Numbered from the stretch's first letter, positions 17,631 to 26,863 are shown. The stretch is 64,000 nt of DNA from DATKYQ01 sp964640665 (GCA_964640665.1 CAZXHT010000001.1:1-64000), one strand, 5' to 3'. Made by a program: numbers and translations. The notes: a model not told the origin generated them from the letters alone.

Positions 17631-18923
17631 TCACGTGTCTACACCAATAACCGGGCCACCTGTACCGATGACGGTTCCACCGTCCGGGACGTCAGAGGCG
17701 AAGGAACCCTCGTCCGCCCAGGGCTCGATGACCACATTCGAGCCCACCCGCAACCCGGTGGGCAAGCTTACGCCCTTGCCAATCAGGCTCAGACCCGCAG
17801 CATCGCATTTACCGTATTTCGTATTGGACACTGCCTTGCGCCCTCCATCGATTATCACCCCTGAACCCACACAGGCATCCTTGTCGATTATCGCCCGGCG
17901 GATTACTGCACCCTCGCCGACCCGAACGCCGTCCATGAGCACGGCCTCTTCCACCCTGGCGCCGCCGCCAACCTGTACGCCCGGGAACAGGACGCTCCGG
18001 TGTACGCGCCCGTCGATGCGACAGCCCGCCGATACCCGAGTATCCAGCAATTCAGCGCGTGGGCCGAACCTGGAAGGCGGCCTGTCGCCCGGCCCGCTGT
18101 ACTGGTCGCTGGTGCAAATTTCCCAGGCATCCAGGTCGAGCCCGCTTTTCGGATCGAGCGTATCCATACTGGCCTCGAAATAGGAAGACAGCGTGCCGAC
18201 ATCGCGCCAGTAACCGTCGAACCTGTGTGCCAAAAAATGCTTGCGGCCCAGCAGGGCAGGAATGACGTCTTGACCGAAATCCGCACCCTTGCCCGATCCG
18301 ACGATCTCCTCCAGGGCCGCGCCCAGACAACGCCATTCGAAAATATAGATGCCCATCGATGCCAGGCGGGTGTCGGCCGCGGGCGGCTTTTCCTCGAAGC
18401 GGGTGATGTTTCCGGCGGCGTCGGTCCAGACCATGCCGAAGCGCGAGACATCCCGGGCCGCGACCTCGCGCACCGCGACGGTCACATCAGCGCCGCTGGC
18501 GACGTGCCCGGCCAGCATGCCGCGGTAATCCATGCGATAGACATGGTCTCCTGAAAGGACCAGAACCCTTTCGGGTTTCAGCGGTCGCATGAAATCCATG
18601 CTCTGCCAGACGGCGTCCGCCGTGCCCCGGTACCAGTCCGAAGCCACCTGCCCCGTCCGGGGAGGCAGTATCCTGACGCCGCGGCGGTATCCGTGAAAGT
18701 TCCAGGGCTCGCCCGTGCCGATATGCGACATCAATGAGAGAGGCTGGTACTGCGTCAGCACTCCCACCCAGTCGAAGCCGGCATGCATGACGTTACTCAG
18801 CGCCATGTCTATTATTCTGTAGCAGCCGCCGAAGGGCACGGCGGGCTTGGAGCGATCGTGCACCAGAACACCCAGGCGTGTCCCACCGCCGCCGGCAAGC
18901 AGCATGACCAGTGGCTTGTTCAC
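17631..18923 (-). CDS. glgC: glucose-1-phosphate adenylyltransferase
   Basis: 430 residues, the usual length of GlgC. The N-terminal nucleotidyltransferase domain has GGGGTRL, KPAVPFGG and YRIIDMALSN, the catalytic-domain segments SGDHVYRMDY and FEEKP, and a C-terminal left-handed beta-helix with hexapeptide turns. It makes ADP-glucose from ATP and glucose 1-phosphate, the committed step of glycogen synthesis. The start codon is GTG and overlaps the preceding gene's stop (GTGA), so it is coupled to the GlgC-like paralog upstream. No other glycogen gene is in the window. Confidence 0.9.
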   Translation of the reverse strand: MNKPLVMLLAGGGGTRLGVLVHDRSKPAVPFGGCYRIIDMALSNVMHAGFDWVGVLTQYQPLSLMSHIGTGEPWNFHGYRRGVRILPPRTGQVASDWYRGTADAVWQSMDFMRPLKPERVLVLSGDHVYRMDYRGMLAGHVASGADVTVAVREVAARDVSRFGMVWTDAAGNITRFEEKPPAADTRLASMGIYIFEWRCLGAALEEIVGSGKGADFGQDVIPALLGRKHFLAHRFDGYWRDVGTLSSYFEASMDTLDPKSGLDLDAWEICTSDQYSGPGDRPPSRFGPRAELLDTRVSAGCRIDGRVHRSVLFPGVQVGGGARVEEAVLMDGVRVGEGAVIRRAIIDKDACVGSGVIIDGGRKAVSNTKYGKCDAAGLSLIGKGVSLPTGLRVGSNVVIEPWADEGSFASDVPDGGTVIGTGGPVIGVDT

Positions 18924-20131
18924 GACCGCCCCTCCCCGCAGCCGTTCGCGCCGGGATCGACGATAGCGCCGGGTGCCACCCGAGCACCGGCCGGAATGCG
19001 GGCGCGCTTGCCGATCATGGCAATGTTTCCGTTCGCGGGTTCAGCCCGCCCGATGTGTGCGCCGCCCGCGACCTCTACCTCCTTGTCCAGGATCGCTCTA
19101 TACACACAGGCGTCCGGGCCCAGCGTCACGCCGTCCATCAGCACGCTTTCTGTAACCTCGGCACCGATCGCTATCCGCACGTTGGGTCCTATGATACTGC
19201 GGGTGACCGACCCGGCGATTATCGCGCCGCGGGCGACGATCGCTTCCGAGCAGGCGCAACCACCGCAGAAGAGAGTCGGGGGCAGGTCGCCCAGGCCGCG
19301 ATACTGGCGCCGCGAGCGAACACTCCATGCATCGAGATCGATCAATGGCTCTTCTCCCAGCAAGTCCATGTTGGCCTGGTGAAACGCGCTGAGCGAGCGG
19401 GCATAGTTCCAGTAGCCGTCGAAGATGTAGGCACATACCCTGTCGCTTTCGACCATGCGCGGGATGACCTCTGTGGAAAGATGAAACGACGAGCCCTGCC
19501 GGTGATTCTCGGCCAGGCGCATGACCAGTGCATCGGTTTTAAACATGTAGATGGTCAGCGATGCCAGATTAGAGCGTGGTTTGGCCGGCTTTTCCTGGTA
19601 ATCCGTCACCTCGAAACCGGCACCGAGTTCGGCGAAGCCGAAGCGGCCATGTCCCGAATCCGGGTCGACCGCCTTGACCGCCATGGTCAAGTCGGCCCCG
19701 GACTCGCGGTGCTGCCGGATGAAGGGACGCAGGTTCATTCCATGGATATGATCGCCCGACAAGACCAGTACATCGGAAGGTGCGTACCTCTCGATGTAAG
19801 CCAGGTTTTGATAGAGCGCGTCGGCCGTGCCCCGGTAGCCTTGCACGGCGCCCTCGCCCTGGTAGGGCGGCAGAATCTTCACGCCCCTGCCCCGGCCGAA
19901 CATGTCCCATGGCTCTCCGATTCCCAGGTGATCGATCAGCGAAGACGGCCGGTACAGGCCGATGACCCCAACCCGCTCGACATCGGCCCGCATCAGGCAG
20001 GTTAAAGCAAAGTCGACGATGCGGTACTGACCCCCGAACGGCACCGCCGCCTTGGGGCGCAGCATGGTCAGCACCGAAAGCTCCTCGACCCGTCCTCCGG
20101 CCAGCACCAGCGCCAAGATATCACGCGCCAT
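18920..20131 (-). CDS. GlgC-like nucleotidyltransferase paralog (degenerate P-loop motif)
   Basis: 403 residues, same architecture as its downstream neighbour: nucleotidyltransferase domain plus hexapeptide beta-helix. The segment that binds the nucleotide phosphate reads LAGGRVEELSVLT instead of GGxGxRL, and KPA is KAA (RPKAAVPFGG), whereas SGDHIHGM and YQEKP remain. It may be a regulatory subunit, as GlgD is in GlgCD enzymes, or a variant with other specificity. The ATG at 20131 has GGAG 7 nt upstream; longer starts (20149, 20179) lack ribosome sites. It overlaps glgC by 4 bp and is divergent from a small exported protein gene. Confidence 0.8.
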   Translation of the reverse strand: MARDILALVLAGGRVEELSVLTMLRPKAAVPFGGQYRIVDFALTCLMRADVERVGVIGLYRPSSLIDHLGIGEPWDMFGRGRGVKILPPYQGEGAVQGYRGTADALYQNLAYIERYAPSDVLVLSGDHIHGMNLRPFIRQHRESGADLTMAVKAVDPDSGHGRFGFAELGAGFEVTDYQEKPAKPRSNLASLTIYMFKTDALVMRLAENHRQGSSFHLSTEVIPRMVESDRVCAYIFDGYWNYARSLSAFHQANMDLLGEEPLIDLDAWSVRSRRQYRGLGDLPPTLFCGGCACSEAIVARGAIIAGSVTRSIIGPNVRIAIGAEVTESVLMDGVTLGPDACVYRAILDKEVEVAGGAHIGRAEPANGNIAMIGKRARIPAGARVAPGAIVDPGANGCGEGRS

Positions 20132-20188
20132 CAGCGGCTCCAGCGTCATGGTTGCAAAACTAAACCAGGGCGCTATCATAGGAACATC

Positions 20189-20641
20189 ATGTTTTTACGT
20201 CAAGCTTCGCTGATGATACTCATATCTGCTCTGGCCATGTGCTGCAGTGTCAATCACGCCGAGCTGTACCGGAACTTGCCCGAGAAGGACAAGGAGTTGT
20301 ATGATCGCTCGATGCAGTTCATGACCGACAACCAGCAGGAGCGCTACCTCATGCTTCACGACTCGGCGGCACGGGCGACAATGATTGCCGATCTGCACAT
20401 TGCCGATCGACTGGCCAAGTTCCCCGGTTACGTGCGTGACGCCATCATGGCCCAGCGGCTTGTCCCCGGCATGGGGTTCGAGTCGGTCATCTTGTCATGG
20501 GGCAAGCCTGAAGAGATCGACCGGCGCGATGTCGACGGCGTGCCGGCCGAGTGCTGGTTTTATTCCCGCGCCGATGGAGACCGGATAGTCACCAAAAAAG
20601 TCTTCTTCCTGAGGGGCCTGGTGACCGAGGTCTCTCCCTGA
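20189..20641 (+). CDS. small exported protein with SmpA/GWxTD-like domain
   Basis: 150 residues with an N-terminal hydrophobic signal (8-20) ending in a double cysteine (AMCCS), so perhaps a lipoprotein with a non-canonical lipobox. The C-terminal half has the pattern VILSWGKPEEIDRRD then ECWFYSRADGD, as in SmpA/BamE-like and GWxTD-type small envelope proteins, where 'WGkPeei ... W-x-Y' forms a two-layer fold. The function is not established. It has only a weak ribosome site (GGAAC). It is divergent from the GlgC-like gene and 40 nt upstream of a strong promoter for the next gene. Confidence 0.65.
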   Translation: MFLRQASLMILISALAMCCSVNHAELYRNLPEKDKELYDRSMQFMTDNQQERYLMLHDSAARATMIADLHIADRLAKFPGYVRDAIMAQRLVPGMGFESVILSWGKPEEIDRRDVDGVPAECWFYSRADGDRIVTKKVFFLRGLVTEVSP

Positions 20642-20642
20642 G

Positions 20643-20671
20643 TTGACAGGACAACTCTGTCCCGCCATAAT
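20643..20671 (+). promoter_or_regulatory. near-consensus sigma70 promoter
   Basis: TTGACA (20643-20648) and CATAAT (20666-20671) with a 17-nt spacer, eleven of twelve consensus positions. Transcription would start near 20678, 42 nt before the MopE/SUMF1 lipoprotein start at 20720. Confidence 0.75.
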
Positions 20672-20719
20672 GGGGCGCTTGTGTTTTCTGGCAAATTCTA
20701 CTTTCTGGGAGTATTGGCG

Positions 20720-23002
20720 ATGATCAAGCGACTTTTTAATTTTCTCTGGGCAACATTCCTGACAGTGGCGTTATTGATCGTCGGCGGCCTGTATTCTTGC
20801 GGCGGCGGCAGCGACCTGGTCGACAAGGACGGCGACGGTTGGCTGCCCGGACCCACGACCGATTGCGACGACAACAATTCCGAGATCAACCGCGGGGCCG
20901 AGGAGATCCCTTACAACGAGGTCGACGAGGATTGCGACGGGGTGGCGTCTTTCGACGCCGACAACGACGGTTACAACAAGGAAGGCACGACCGACCTGGA
21001 CGGCAACGTGGGCACCGACTGCGACGACGGCGACAGCACGGTCCACCCCGACGCCCGCGAGATCCCCTACGACAACATCGACCAGGATTGTGACGGTCTC
21101 GAAGACGACGGCGACGGCGACGGCGACGGCCACTCCAGCACGCTGGTCGGCGGCGACGACTGCTGCGACTCGGGCATGGAGGCCTCGCTGGGCTGCACCC
21201 CTTCTAACGCGGCCGACATTCATCCAGGCGCCTCCGAGATATCGTACGACGGCATCGACCAGGATTGCGACGGCCTCGACTACGGCGGCGGCCCCGTCCA
21301 GGGCGACGACGACGGCGACGGCTTCGCCAAGGATCAACTCCCCGGAGGTATCGACTGCGACGACAGTGACCCGGATATCCACCCGGGAGCCCCGGAGCGC
21401 TGCAACTATCTCGACGACGACTGCGACGGCGTCACGGACGAAGACCTGATCGACCTGGACCACGACGGCTGCCCAGCCTGCCTCGACTGCGACGATTACG
21501 ATCCGCAGCGCTACCCGGGCACGGCGGACGTCCCCCACGACGAAGTGCCTTACAACGACATCGACGAGGACTGCGACGGTCTTGACCTTACCGATGTGGA
21601 CGGCGACGGTCAGGACTCCGTCGTGGCCGGCGGGCTCGACTGCGACGACAGCGACCCCGATGTCTATGACGGGGCCCCCGAGCGTTGCAATCACATCGAC
21701 GACAACTGTGACGGCAGCACGGACGAAGATTTCGTTCAGGATCACACCGACGGCGATCTGGACGGCTGGCTGGGCGGCGGCGACGAGGCCTGCCCCGACT
21801 GCAACGACGGCGACCCCAACATTTACCCTGGCGCGGCCGAAGTCGTCGGCGACGGCATCGACAATGACTGTGACGGCTTGATCGACGAGGCCGACGCAGA
21901 TCTCGACGGTTACTTCGCGACCGCACTCAATCCACAGGAAATCGACTGCTGTGACGCGGGCACCGAGGCCGGCATCCCGGGCTGCGACCTGGCCAACCGG
22001 GCCGCTATCAACCCCGGTGCCACCGAGATCCCCTACGACGGGATAGACCAGGACTGCGACGGCTCGGATCTCATCGACGCCGACGGCGACGGCCACGAGG
22101 CCACTGCGGCCGGCGGTGACGACTGCGACGACGCCAATCCCGAGGCTTACCCGGACCATGCCGAGGACTGCGCCGATCCGTCCGACAACAACTGCGACGG
22201 CGTGATCAACGAGGACTGCGGCCCCGGAACCGGCGAAGAGGTTGCCATCGAGGCCGGCGCCTTCACCATGGGGCGCGATGTCGGCGAATCGGTCTGGAAC
22301 CCCGATCAGCAGCCCCAGCACTTGGTGAACCTGGTGGCCTACAACATCGACAAGTACGAGGTGACCGTCTCGCAGTACCGTCGCTGCGTCGCACACGGAA
22401 CTTGCAACTTCAACGGCATGGGCCCCGAGTCGTATTCCGACGAGCATTTCTGGGAGAACCAGGCCCGCGGCCTTCACCCGGCCGTCAACATTACCTGGAT
22501 ACAGGCACAGGCTTATTGCCAGTGGGTCGGTAAGGATTTACCCACCGAGGCGCAGTGGGAAAAGGCCGCCCGCGGTTCGGGCAACAGCACGCAGATCTAC
22601 CCCTGGGGCGATCCCGAGTACCAGACCGACGCCCAGGGGCACCTGCAACCCGTCCCGGTCAGTTGCGACCTGGCCAACCACACCTACCTATGCACACAGG
22701 AGCAATGCCAGGATGACGTGGTCGAGGTCGACCAGTATCAAGATGGGGCAAGTCCCTACGGTCTTTACAACATGGCCGGCAACGCCCGCGAGTGGGTAGG
22801 CGACTGGTACGATGCAAATTACTACCAGACGTCGCCGGCCGACGATCCTCCCGGCCCTGCCACTGGATCCGAGAAAGTCGTCCGCGGCGGTGGCTTCAGA
22901 GACATCGACGGCCTGCTGGAAGTACCCTCGCGCTACCACTGGAATTCGAGCACCCGTGAGATCAGCCTGGGCTTCCGCTGCGCCCGCCTGCCTCCTCCCT
23001 GA
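20720..23002 (+). CDS. MopE-repeat and SUMF1/FGE-domain lipoprotein
   Basis: 760 residues. After a membrane segment and lipobox-like LYSCGGG come nine MopE-type putative metal-binding repeats (about residues 35-500), each with D-x-D-x-DG, an xDCDD pair and a closing DxDCDG. The C-terminal 250 residues are a formylglycine-generating-enzyme-like (SUMF1) domain: GAFTMG, KYEVTVSQY, LPTEAQWEKAARG, YPWGD, NMAGNAREWV and GGGFRD ... GFRCAR. In such bacterial surface proteins this domain is usually a structural or binding module; the catalytic copper cysteines are not evident. Strongly acidic, surely exported; probable calcium binding. The ATG has GGGAG 8 nt upstream. Confidence 0.88.
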   Translation: MIKRLFNFLWATFLTVALLIVGGLYSCGGGSDLVDKDGDGWLPGPTTDCDDNNSEINRGAEEIPYNEVDEDCDGVASFDADNDGYNKEGTTDLDGNVGTDCDDGDSTVHPDAREIPYDNIDQDCDGLEDDGDGDGDGHSSTLVGGDDCCDSGMEASLGCTPSNAADIHPGASEISYDGIDQDCDGLDYGGGPVQGDDDGDGFAKDQLPGGIDCDDSDPDIHPGAPERCNYLDDDCDGVTDEDLIDLDHDGCPACLDCDDYDPQRYPGTADVPHDEVPYNDIDEDCDGLDLTDVDGDGQDSVVAGGLDCDDSDPDVYDGAPERCNHIDDNCDGSTDEDFVQDHTDGDLDGWLGGGDEACPDCNDGDPNIYPGAAEVVGDGIDNDCDGLIDEADADLDGYFATALNPQEIDCCDAGTEAGIPGCDLANRAAINPGATEIPYDGIDQDCDGSDLIDADGDGHEATAAGGDDCDDANPEAYPDHAEDCADPSDNNCDGVINEDCGPGTGEEVAIEAGAFTMGRDVGESVWNPDQQPQHLVNLVAYNIDKYEVTVSQYRRCVAHGTCNFNGMGPESYSDEHFWENQARGLHPAVNITWIQAQAYCQWVGKDLPTEAQWEKAARGSGNSTQIYPWGDPEYQTDAQGHLQPVPVSCDLANHTYLCTQEQCQDDVVEVDQYQDGASPYGLYNMAGNAREWVGDWYDANYYQTSPADDPPGPATGSEKVVRGGGFRDIDGLLEVPSRYHWNSSTREISLGFRCARLPPP

Positions 23003-23012
23003 TAGCCCGTGT

Positions 23013-24785
23013 TTATTCGTCCAGGTCGATACCAGGCGGCAGGGTGGTCTTGGCGCCCGGTATTGCCGGCGCGATAGGCTCCTTGCCGGGTCGCCCGTCG
23101 TCTTCGGTGCGGAACTGATCTTTCAAGCCGCCCTTGGCCTCAAACACCAGGCCCAGGTTCTTTGCCTCCTCAATGTACGATCCGTGGCTCAAGCGCAACT
23201 CCCCCTGGGGTATCACGAAGATGGCGGCCTCGCCTATCACCGGGCACTTGTCCTCGCACTGACCGCAGCCGTTGCAGCTGGCGGCGTTGACAACCGGCAG
23301 GCCCACCTTGTGGTCTGCGTCGTGTCTGAAGACTATGGCGTTGTAAGGGCACTGCTCGTCGCAGATCAAGCAGCGGTGGTCCTGCGACCAGGGCAGACAG
23401 CGATCCCGGTCGATCACGGCGGTGCCCACCTTGGCGTGCTGTTTCTCCTCGTGACTCAGGGACCTGATGGCCTGCGTCGGGCAGACCTGCCCGCAGACGT
23501 TGCAGGTCTGCTCGCAGGAGGCGTGGCGCAGACTCATGTGCGGGGCCCAGACACCCTCGAGGCCCGCACGGTACCAGTCCGGCTGCAGAGTATTCGTCAG
23601 GCAGGCGCGCATGCACTCGCCGCAACGCACACAGCGCGAAAGAAACTCCGGTTCGGGCAGCGCCCCGGGCGGGCGGATTAGCCGTCCATGCCTGTACGGC
23701 AGCGGCAGAAATGATCCCGATGGGTGCAGAATGTCGGTTCGGAACGAAAGACCGGCCGCCAGCCCGCCGGCGACGCCACCTAAGAAAACCCGTCGGCCGG
23801 GCACGACTTCCGGGGAGTCCTGCGCGGGATCGTTTGCGCTAAATGCAAACCGCACGGCATTCTCGGGGCACACCTTGACGCACTCCAGGCAAACGATGCA
23901 CTCGCTGCGATCGGTAAGCACGCCCTTTTCATGAATGGCCCCGGTAGGGCAGGCGCGCACGCACTTGGCGCAGGCGTTGCAGGCGTCGCTCACCCGCCTG
24001 CGGTAGGGGGCCAGACGACCGACCCAGCCGAGCAGCGCACCCAGCGGGCACAGGTGCCGACACCAAAAACGCGGCTGCATTCGAGAGAGAAGCAGCAACA
24101 CGGCGAGCAACCCTAAGGCGATCATGGCCCCCTCGAAAGCTGGCATGATCAACTCCAGGTAGGCCACGTCCACCCAGCCAAGCCAGGCTCCCAGAGGCCT
24201 GAGAACCAACAACCCCAGATCCTGCAACATCATCGCCAGCGGGTAGAACAAGGTGGCCGCGAAACGAGTGAAAATCACGATCGGATCGGCGAACCCCAGC
24301 AGGTTGAAGCCGGCAACGGCGGCAGCAAGAATCACGAAGAGCACTACGAACTTCGCCTTACGGGCACGCCGGTAGTCAGCACGGTTGGCCTTGATGCGCT
24401 GGGGTCGGGCCAGGAACTTATCTGAGAAGTCCAAAAGCGCGCCCAGGGGACATACGTGCGAGCAAAAGACACGTCCCATCACAGCAGCCAGTGCCAGGAA
24501 TGCCAGTGATACGAGCAACAAGGGGATCAGCACGCGGCCGGCCAGCGTGCCGGCGATGGCCAGCAGGGGATCGCTTATGAGAAACAAATCAACCGGCCAA
24601 CTGGGCCGGCCCCCGAAGGCCGCCAACCAGAAAAGAGCTATGAACAATGCCAGACAGAAGACCTGCATTCCCCGGCGAAATGAATAGCGCCGGTACGTCC
24701 AGATCGCCAAGGCCAGGCCTACGAGCAGCAGGACAAAGGAGGGATGGAACCAGGAGCCTTGTTCAACCGTCATAGGAAGAAGCAT
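23013..24785 (-). CDS. fused NapH/NapG-like membrane polyferredoxin
   Basis: 590 residues. The first part (1-260) is a NapH/NosR-type quinol-oxidising membrane domain with several helices and the cytoplasmic CSHVCPLG and CRHLCPLG motifs. A two-cluster ferredoxin follows (CNACAKCVRACP, CIVCLECVKVCP), then a twin-arginine-like RRVFLGGVAGG (about 330-340) leading into a MauM/NapG-type domain with four more 4Fe-4S sites (CVRCGECMRAC, CNVCGQVCP, CLICDEQCP, CNGCGQCEDKCP). It probably moves electrons between quinol and a periplasmic or cytoplasmic acceptor. The internal twin-arginine motif suggests an ancestral gene fusion. No nitrate reductase is nearby. Confidence 0.88.
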   Translation of the reverse strand: MLLPMTVEQGSWFHPSFVLLLVGLALAIWTYRRYSFRRGMQVFCLALFIALFWLAAFGGRPSWPVDLFLISDPLLAIAGTLAGRVLIPLLLVSLAFLALAAVMGRVFCSHVCPLGALLDFSDKFLARPQRIKANRADYRRARKAKFVVLFVILAAAVAGFNLLGFADPIVIFTRFAATLFYPLAMMLQDLGLLVLRPLGAWLGWVDVAYLELIMPAFEGAMIALGLLAVLLLLSRMQPRFWCRHLCPLGALLGWVGRLAPYRRRVSDACNACAKCVRACPTGAIHEKGVLTDRSECIVCLECVKVCPENAVRFAFSANDPAQDSPEVVPGRRVFLGGVAGGLAAGLSFRTDILHPSGSFLPLPYRHGRLIRPPGALPEPEFLSRCVRCGECMRACLTNTLQPDWYRAGLEGVWAPHMSLRHASCEQTCNVCGQVCPTQAIRSLSHEEKQHAKVGTAVIDRDRCLPWSQDHRCLICDEQCPYNAIVFRHDADHKVGLPVVNAASCNGCGQCEDKCPVIGEAAIFVIPQGELRLSHGSYIEEAKNLGLVFEAKGGLKDQFRTEDDGRPGKEPIAPAIPGAKTTLPPGIDLDE

Positions 24786-24872
24786 AGGCGATCACCCGAG
24801 CCGGGGTCAAAGAAATGGCATCCGATCCGCCGATGATGTAGACTGGCGCCTGCTCGATCCGTGGGAGAGACG

Positions 24873-25067
24873 ATGGGTTCCAGGTTGAAGGGCAAGCAAG
24901 AGAAAAAAGTCAATAAGATCGAAGACTGGAGGGTGCTGAAGCTGGTCGTCTACTTCGTGTTGACCGCGGGCGTCCTGGCATTTTTCGTCTACAACTTCTA
25001 CGGCAACCTTGAACCCGCTGCCAAGCCGTCGGCGGATGCCGGCGCCGGACGGGCCGACAAACCATAA
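24873..25067 (+). CDS. small single-TM protein
   Basis: 64 residues: a basic head, one membrane helix (LKLVVYFVLTAGVLAFFVYNFY, roughly 24-45) and a short Ala/Gly-rich tail. No family recognised. GGGAG lies 5 nt before the ATG at 24873 and the gene ends 11 nt before the TldD-like gene, so it is probably co-transcribed and may serve it at the membrane. Confidence 0.6.
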   Translation: MGSRLKGKQEKKVNKIEDWRVLKLVVYFVLTAGVLAFFVYNFYGNLEPAAKPSADAGAGRADKP

Positions 25068-25078
25068 CAGGAGCAACT

Positions 25079-26800
25079 ATGAAAACCAGATTAACTACGT
25101 TGATGCTCGTATTCTCGTCCATCTTCCTCACGGCGCAGGCCGCGCCCCGCAAGAGGGCATCCTTCGACCGTCGGCCGCGAATGCTGGCAGCCATGACGGC
25201 CGAGATGAACCGTTCCTTGAAGCAGCTGAAGATGAAGGGGTTCGATCTGCCTTACTTCATCGCCATGGAAATGAAAGAGGTAGAATCATTCCATGTCCGC
25301 ACTCGTTACGGCGCCGTCTACCGGAGCGACAGCGACCGCGCGCGCAACCTGCGCGTGGAAGTACGCGTCGGATCCTACAAGTTCGATAACATCGGTACCA
25401 AGAAGGCCGACTACGATTTTGCCTACAATCCAGGCTATCAATCTTCGAACTTCGGGCCGCTCGACGATGATCCCCAGGCATTGCGTAACAGCCTATGGCT
25501 GATGGCCGACAGGTCATATAAGGCCGCGCTCAAGGCGTACCTGAAACGCAAGTCGAAGAAAGTTACGGAGGTGGAAGAAGATAAGGAACAACTGAGCTTT
25601 TCGATGGAGAAACCCGAGATCTACACCCAACCTCCGCTGCCTCTGACTTTCAACCGCGAGCACTGGGTGCAGATAAACCGCGAGGCGACGAGTATCTTCG
25701 AGAAGCACCCGCGCATCTTCGATTCTTCGGTAACCATGGACGCCAAGAAGCTCAGGCGCTACTTCACAAACTCGGAGGGCTCGCGCATCATCACCGAGAG
25801 AACCATCTACAACATCTCAATCTTCGGCGCCACGCGGGCCGACGACGGCATGCTGCTGACGTCCCAGAAGACGGTTTACGCTCAGACAGAGTCCGATCTG
25901 CCGAATAAGAAGAGCATCTTCGCCATGGTCGAAAAACTTTCGACAAACCTCGAGGCGCTCAGGAAAGCACCGGTGCTAGAGCCCTACACGGGGCCGGCCA
26001 TCCTGGACGGTGACGCCACGGGCGTTTTGTTTCACGAGGTGATCGGTCACCGGCTCGAGGGAGAGCGCCAGCTCGACGACCACGAGGGCAAGACGTTCAA
26101 GGGCCGGGTGGACAAGGAGATCATCCCGGCTTTCCTGTCGGTCATCGACGATCCGACCCGGGCGGCGATCGACGGCACCGGCCTCAACGGTTTCTACCGT
26201 TACGACGACGAGGGCGTGCGGGCCGGCCGCGTGGTCCTGGTGGATCGGGGAGTGCTGAAAAACTTCTTGATGTCGCGCACACCGGTGGAAGACTTTCAGC
26301 ACTCCAACGGTCATGGCCGCTCCGCGCCCGGCCAGAAACCCCGGGCCCGGATGGGAAACACAATAGTCGAGTCGACCAAGAAGGTTCCTTGCGACAAATT
26401 GAAGCAGATGTTGATCGCCGAAGTCAAAAAGCAGGGAAAACCTTACGGCTTGGTAATCAAAAACATCATCGGCGGCTCCACGCATACGTCCACCTGGGGT
26501 TACCAAGCCTACAAGGGCATGCCCGAGATGGTCTACCGCGTGTTTCCCGACGGGCGTGAAGAGCTGGTGCGCGGGGTGGAAATAGTCGGCACTCCGATTG
26601 CCTCGATCAACAAGATCGTCGCAACTTCCGATCGCACTTCGATCTTCAACGGATACTGCGGGGCCGAGAGCGGCTACGTCCCGGTCTCGGCGGCCGCCCC
26701 GGACGTGATGATGACCGAGATCGAGTTACAGCGTCAGATGAAGAAATCGGAAAAGGGCCCCATTCTCCCCTCTCCCTGGTCGGGTCAGACAAAGAAGTAA
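25079..26800 (+). CDS. exported TldD/PmbA-family metalloprotease
   Basis: 573 residues. The TldD active-site motif HEVIGH (319-324, HExxxH) lies in GVLFHEVIGHRLEGER, and the family's C-terminal body (NGHGRSAPGQKPRARMGN, GYCGAESGYVPVS) is present. Classical TldD is cytosolic and works with TldE/PmbA. This protein instead begins with a signal peptide (about 1-21, cleaved after AQA) and has an unusual lysine-rich N-terminal region (to about 200). No TldE/PmbA gene is adjacent. It therefore probably acts alone outside the cytoplasm. The start has CAGGAGCAACT directly upstream. Confidence 0.85.
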   Translation: MKTRLTTLMLVFSSIFLTAQAAPRKRASFDRRPRMLAAMTAEMNRSLKQLKMKGFDLPYFIAMEMKEVESFHVRTRYGAVYRSDSDRARNLRVEVRVGSYKFDNIGTKKADYDFAYNPGYQSSNFGPLDDDPQALRNSLWLMADRSYKAALKAYLKRKSKKVTEVEEDKEQLSFSMEKPEIYTQPPLPLTFNREHWVQINREATSIFEKHPRIFDSSVTMDAKKLRRYFTNSEGSRIITERTIYNISIFGATRADDGMLLTSQKTVYAQTESDLPNKKSIFAMVEKLSTNLEALRKAPVLEPYTGPAILDGDATGVLFHEVIGHRLEGERQLDDHEGKTFKGRVDKEIIPAFLSVIDDPTRAAIDGTGLNGFYRYDDEGVRAGRVVLVDRGVLKNFLMSRTPVEDFQHSNGHGRSAPGQKPRARMGNTIVESTKKVPCDKLKQMLIAEVKKQGKPYGLVIKNIIGGSTHTSTWGYQAYKGMPEMVYRVFPDGREELVRGVEIVGTPIASINKIVATSDRTSIFNGYCGAESGYVPVSAAAPDVMMTEIELQRQMKKSEKGPILPSPWSGQTKK

Positions 26801-26863
26801 CTTCAGAGTGCTCGAATTCCCATGTGAAATTATTGCCAGCTATCTGAATTCCGCGACAGAAAT

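Noticed and set aside
18911..20005. 364-residue open frame on the plus strand
   Set aside because: Antisense of the GlgC-like pair, which is recognised in the other direction.
20800..22250. Short periodic DNA repeats suggesting a CRISPR array
   Set aside because: The periodicity is protein-coding (MopE loops), imperfect, and without constant spacer lengths.
20771..22477. 568-residue open frame on the minus strand
   Set aside because: It is the antisense of the MopE-repeat gene; the repeated GAC/GGC codons keep the complement open (Val/Ala-rich, no domain).
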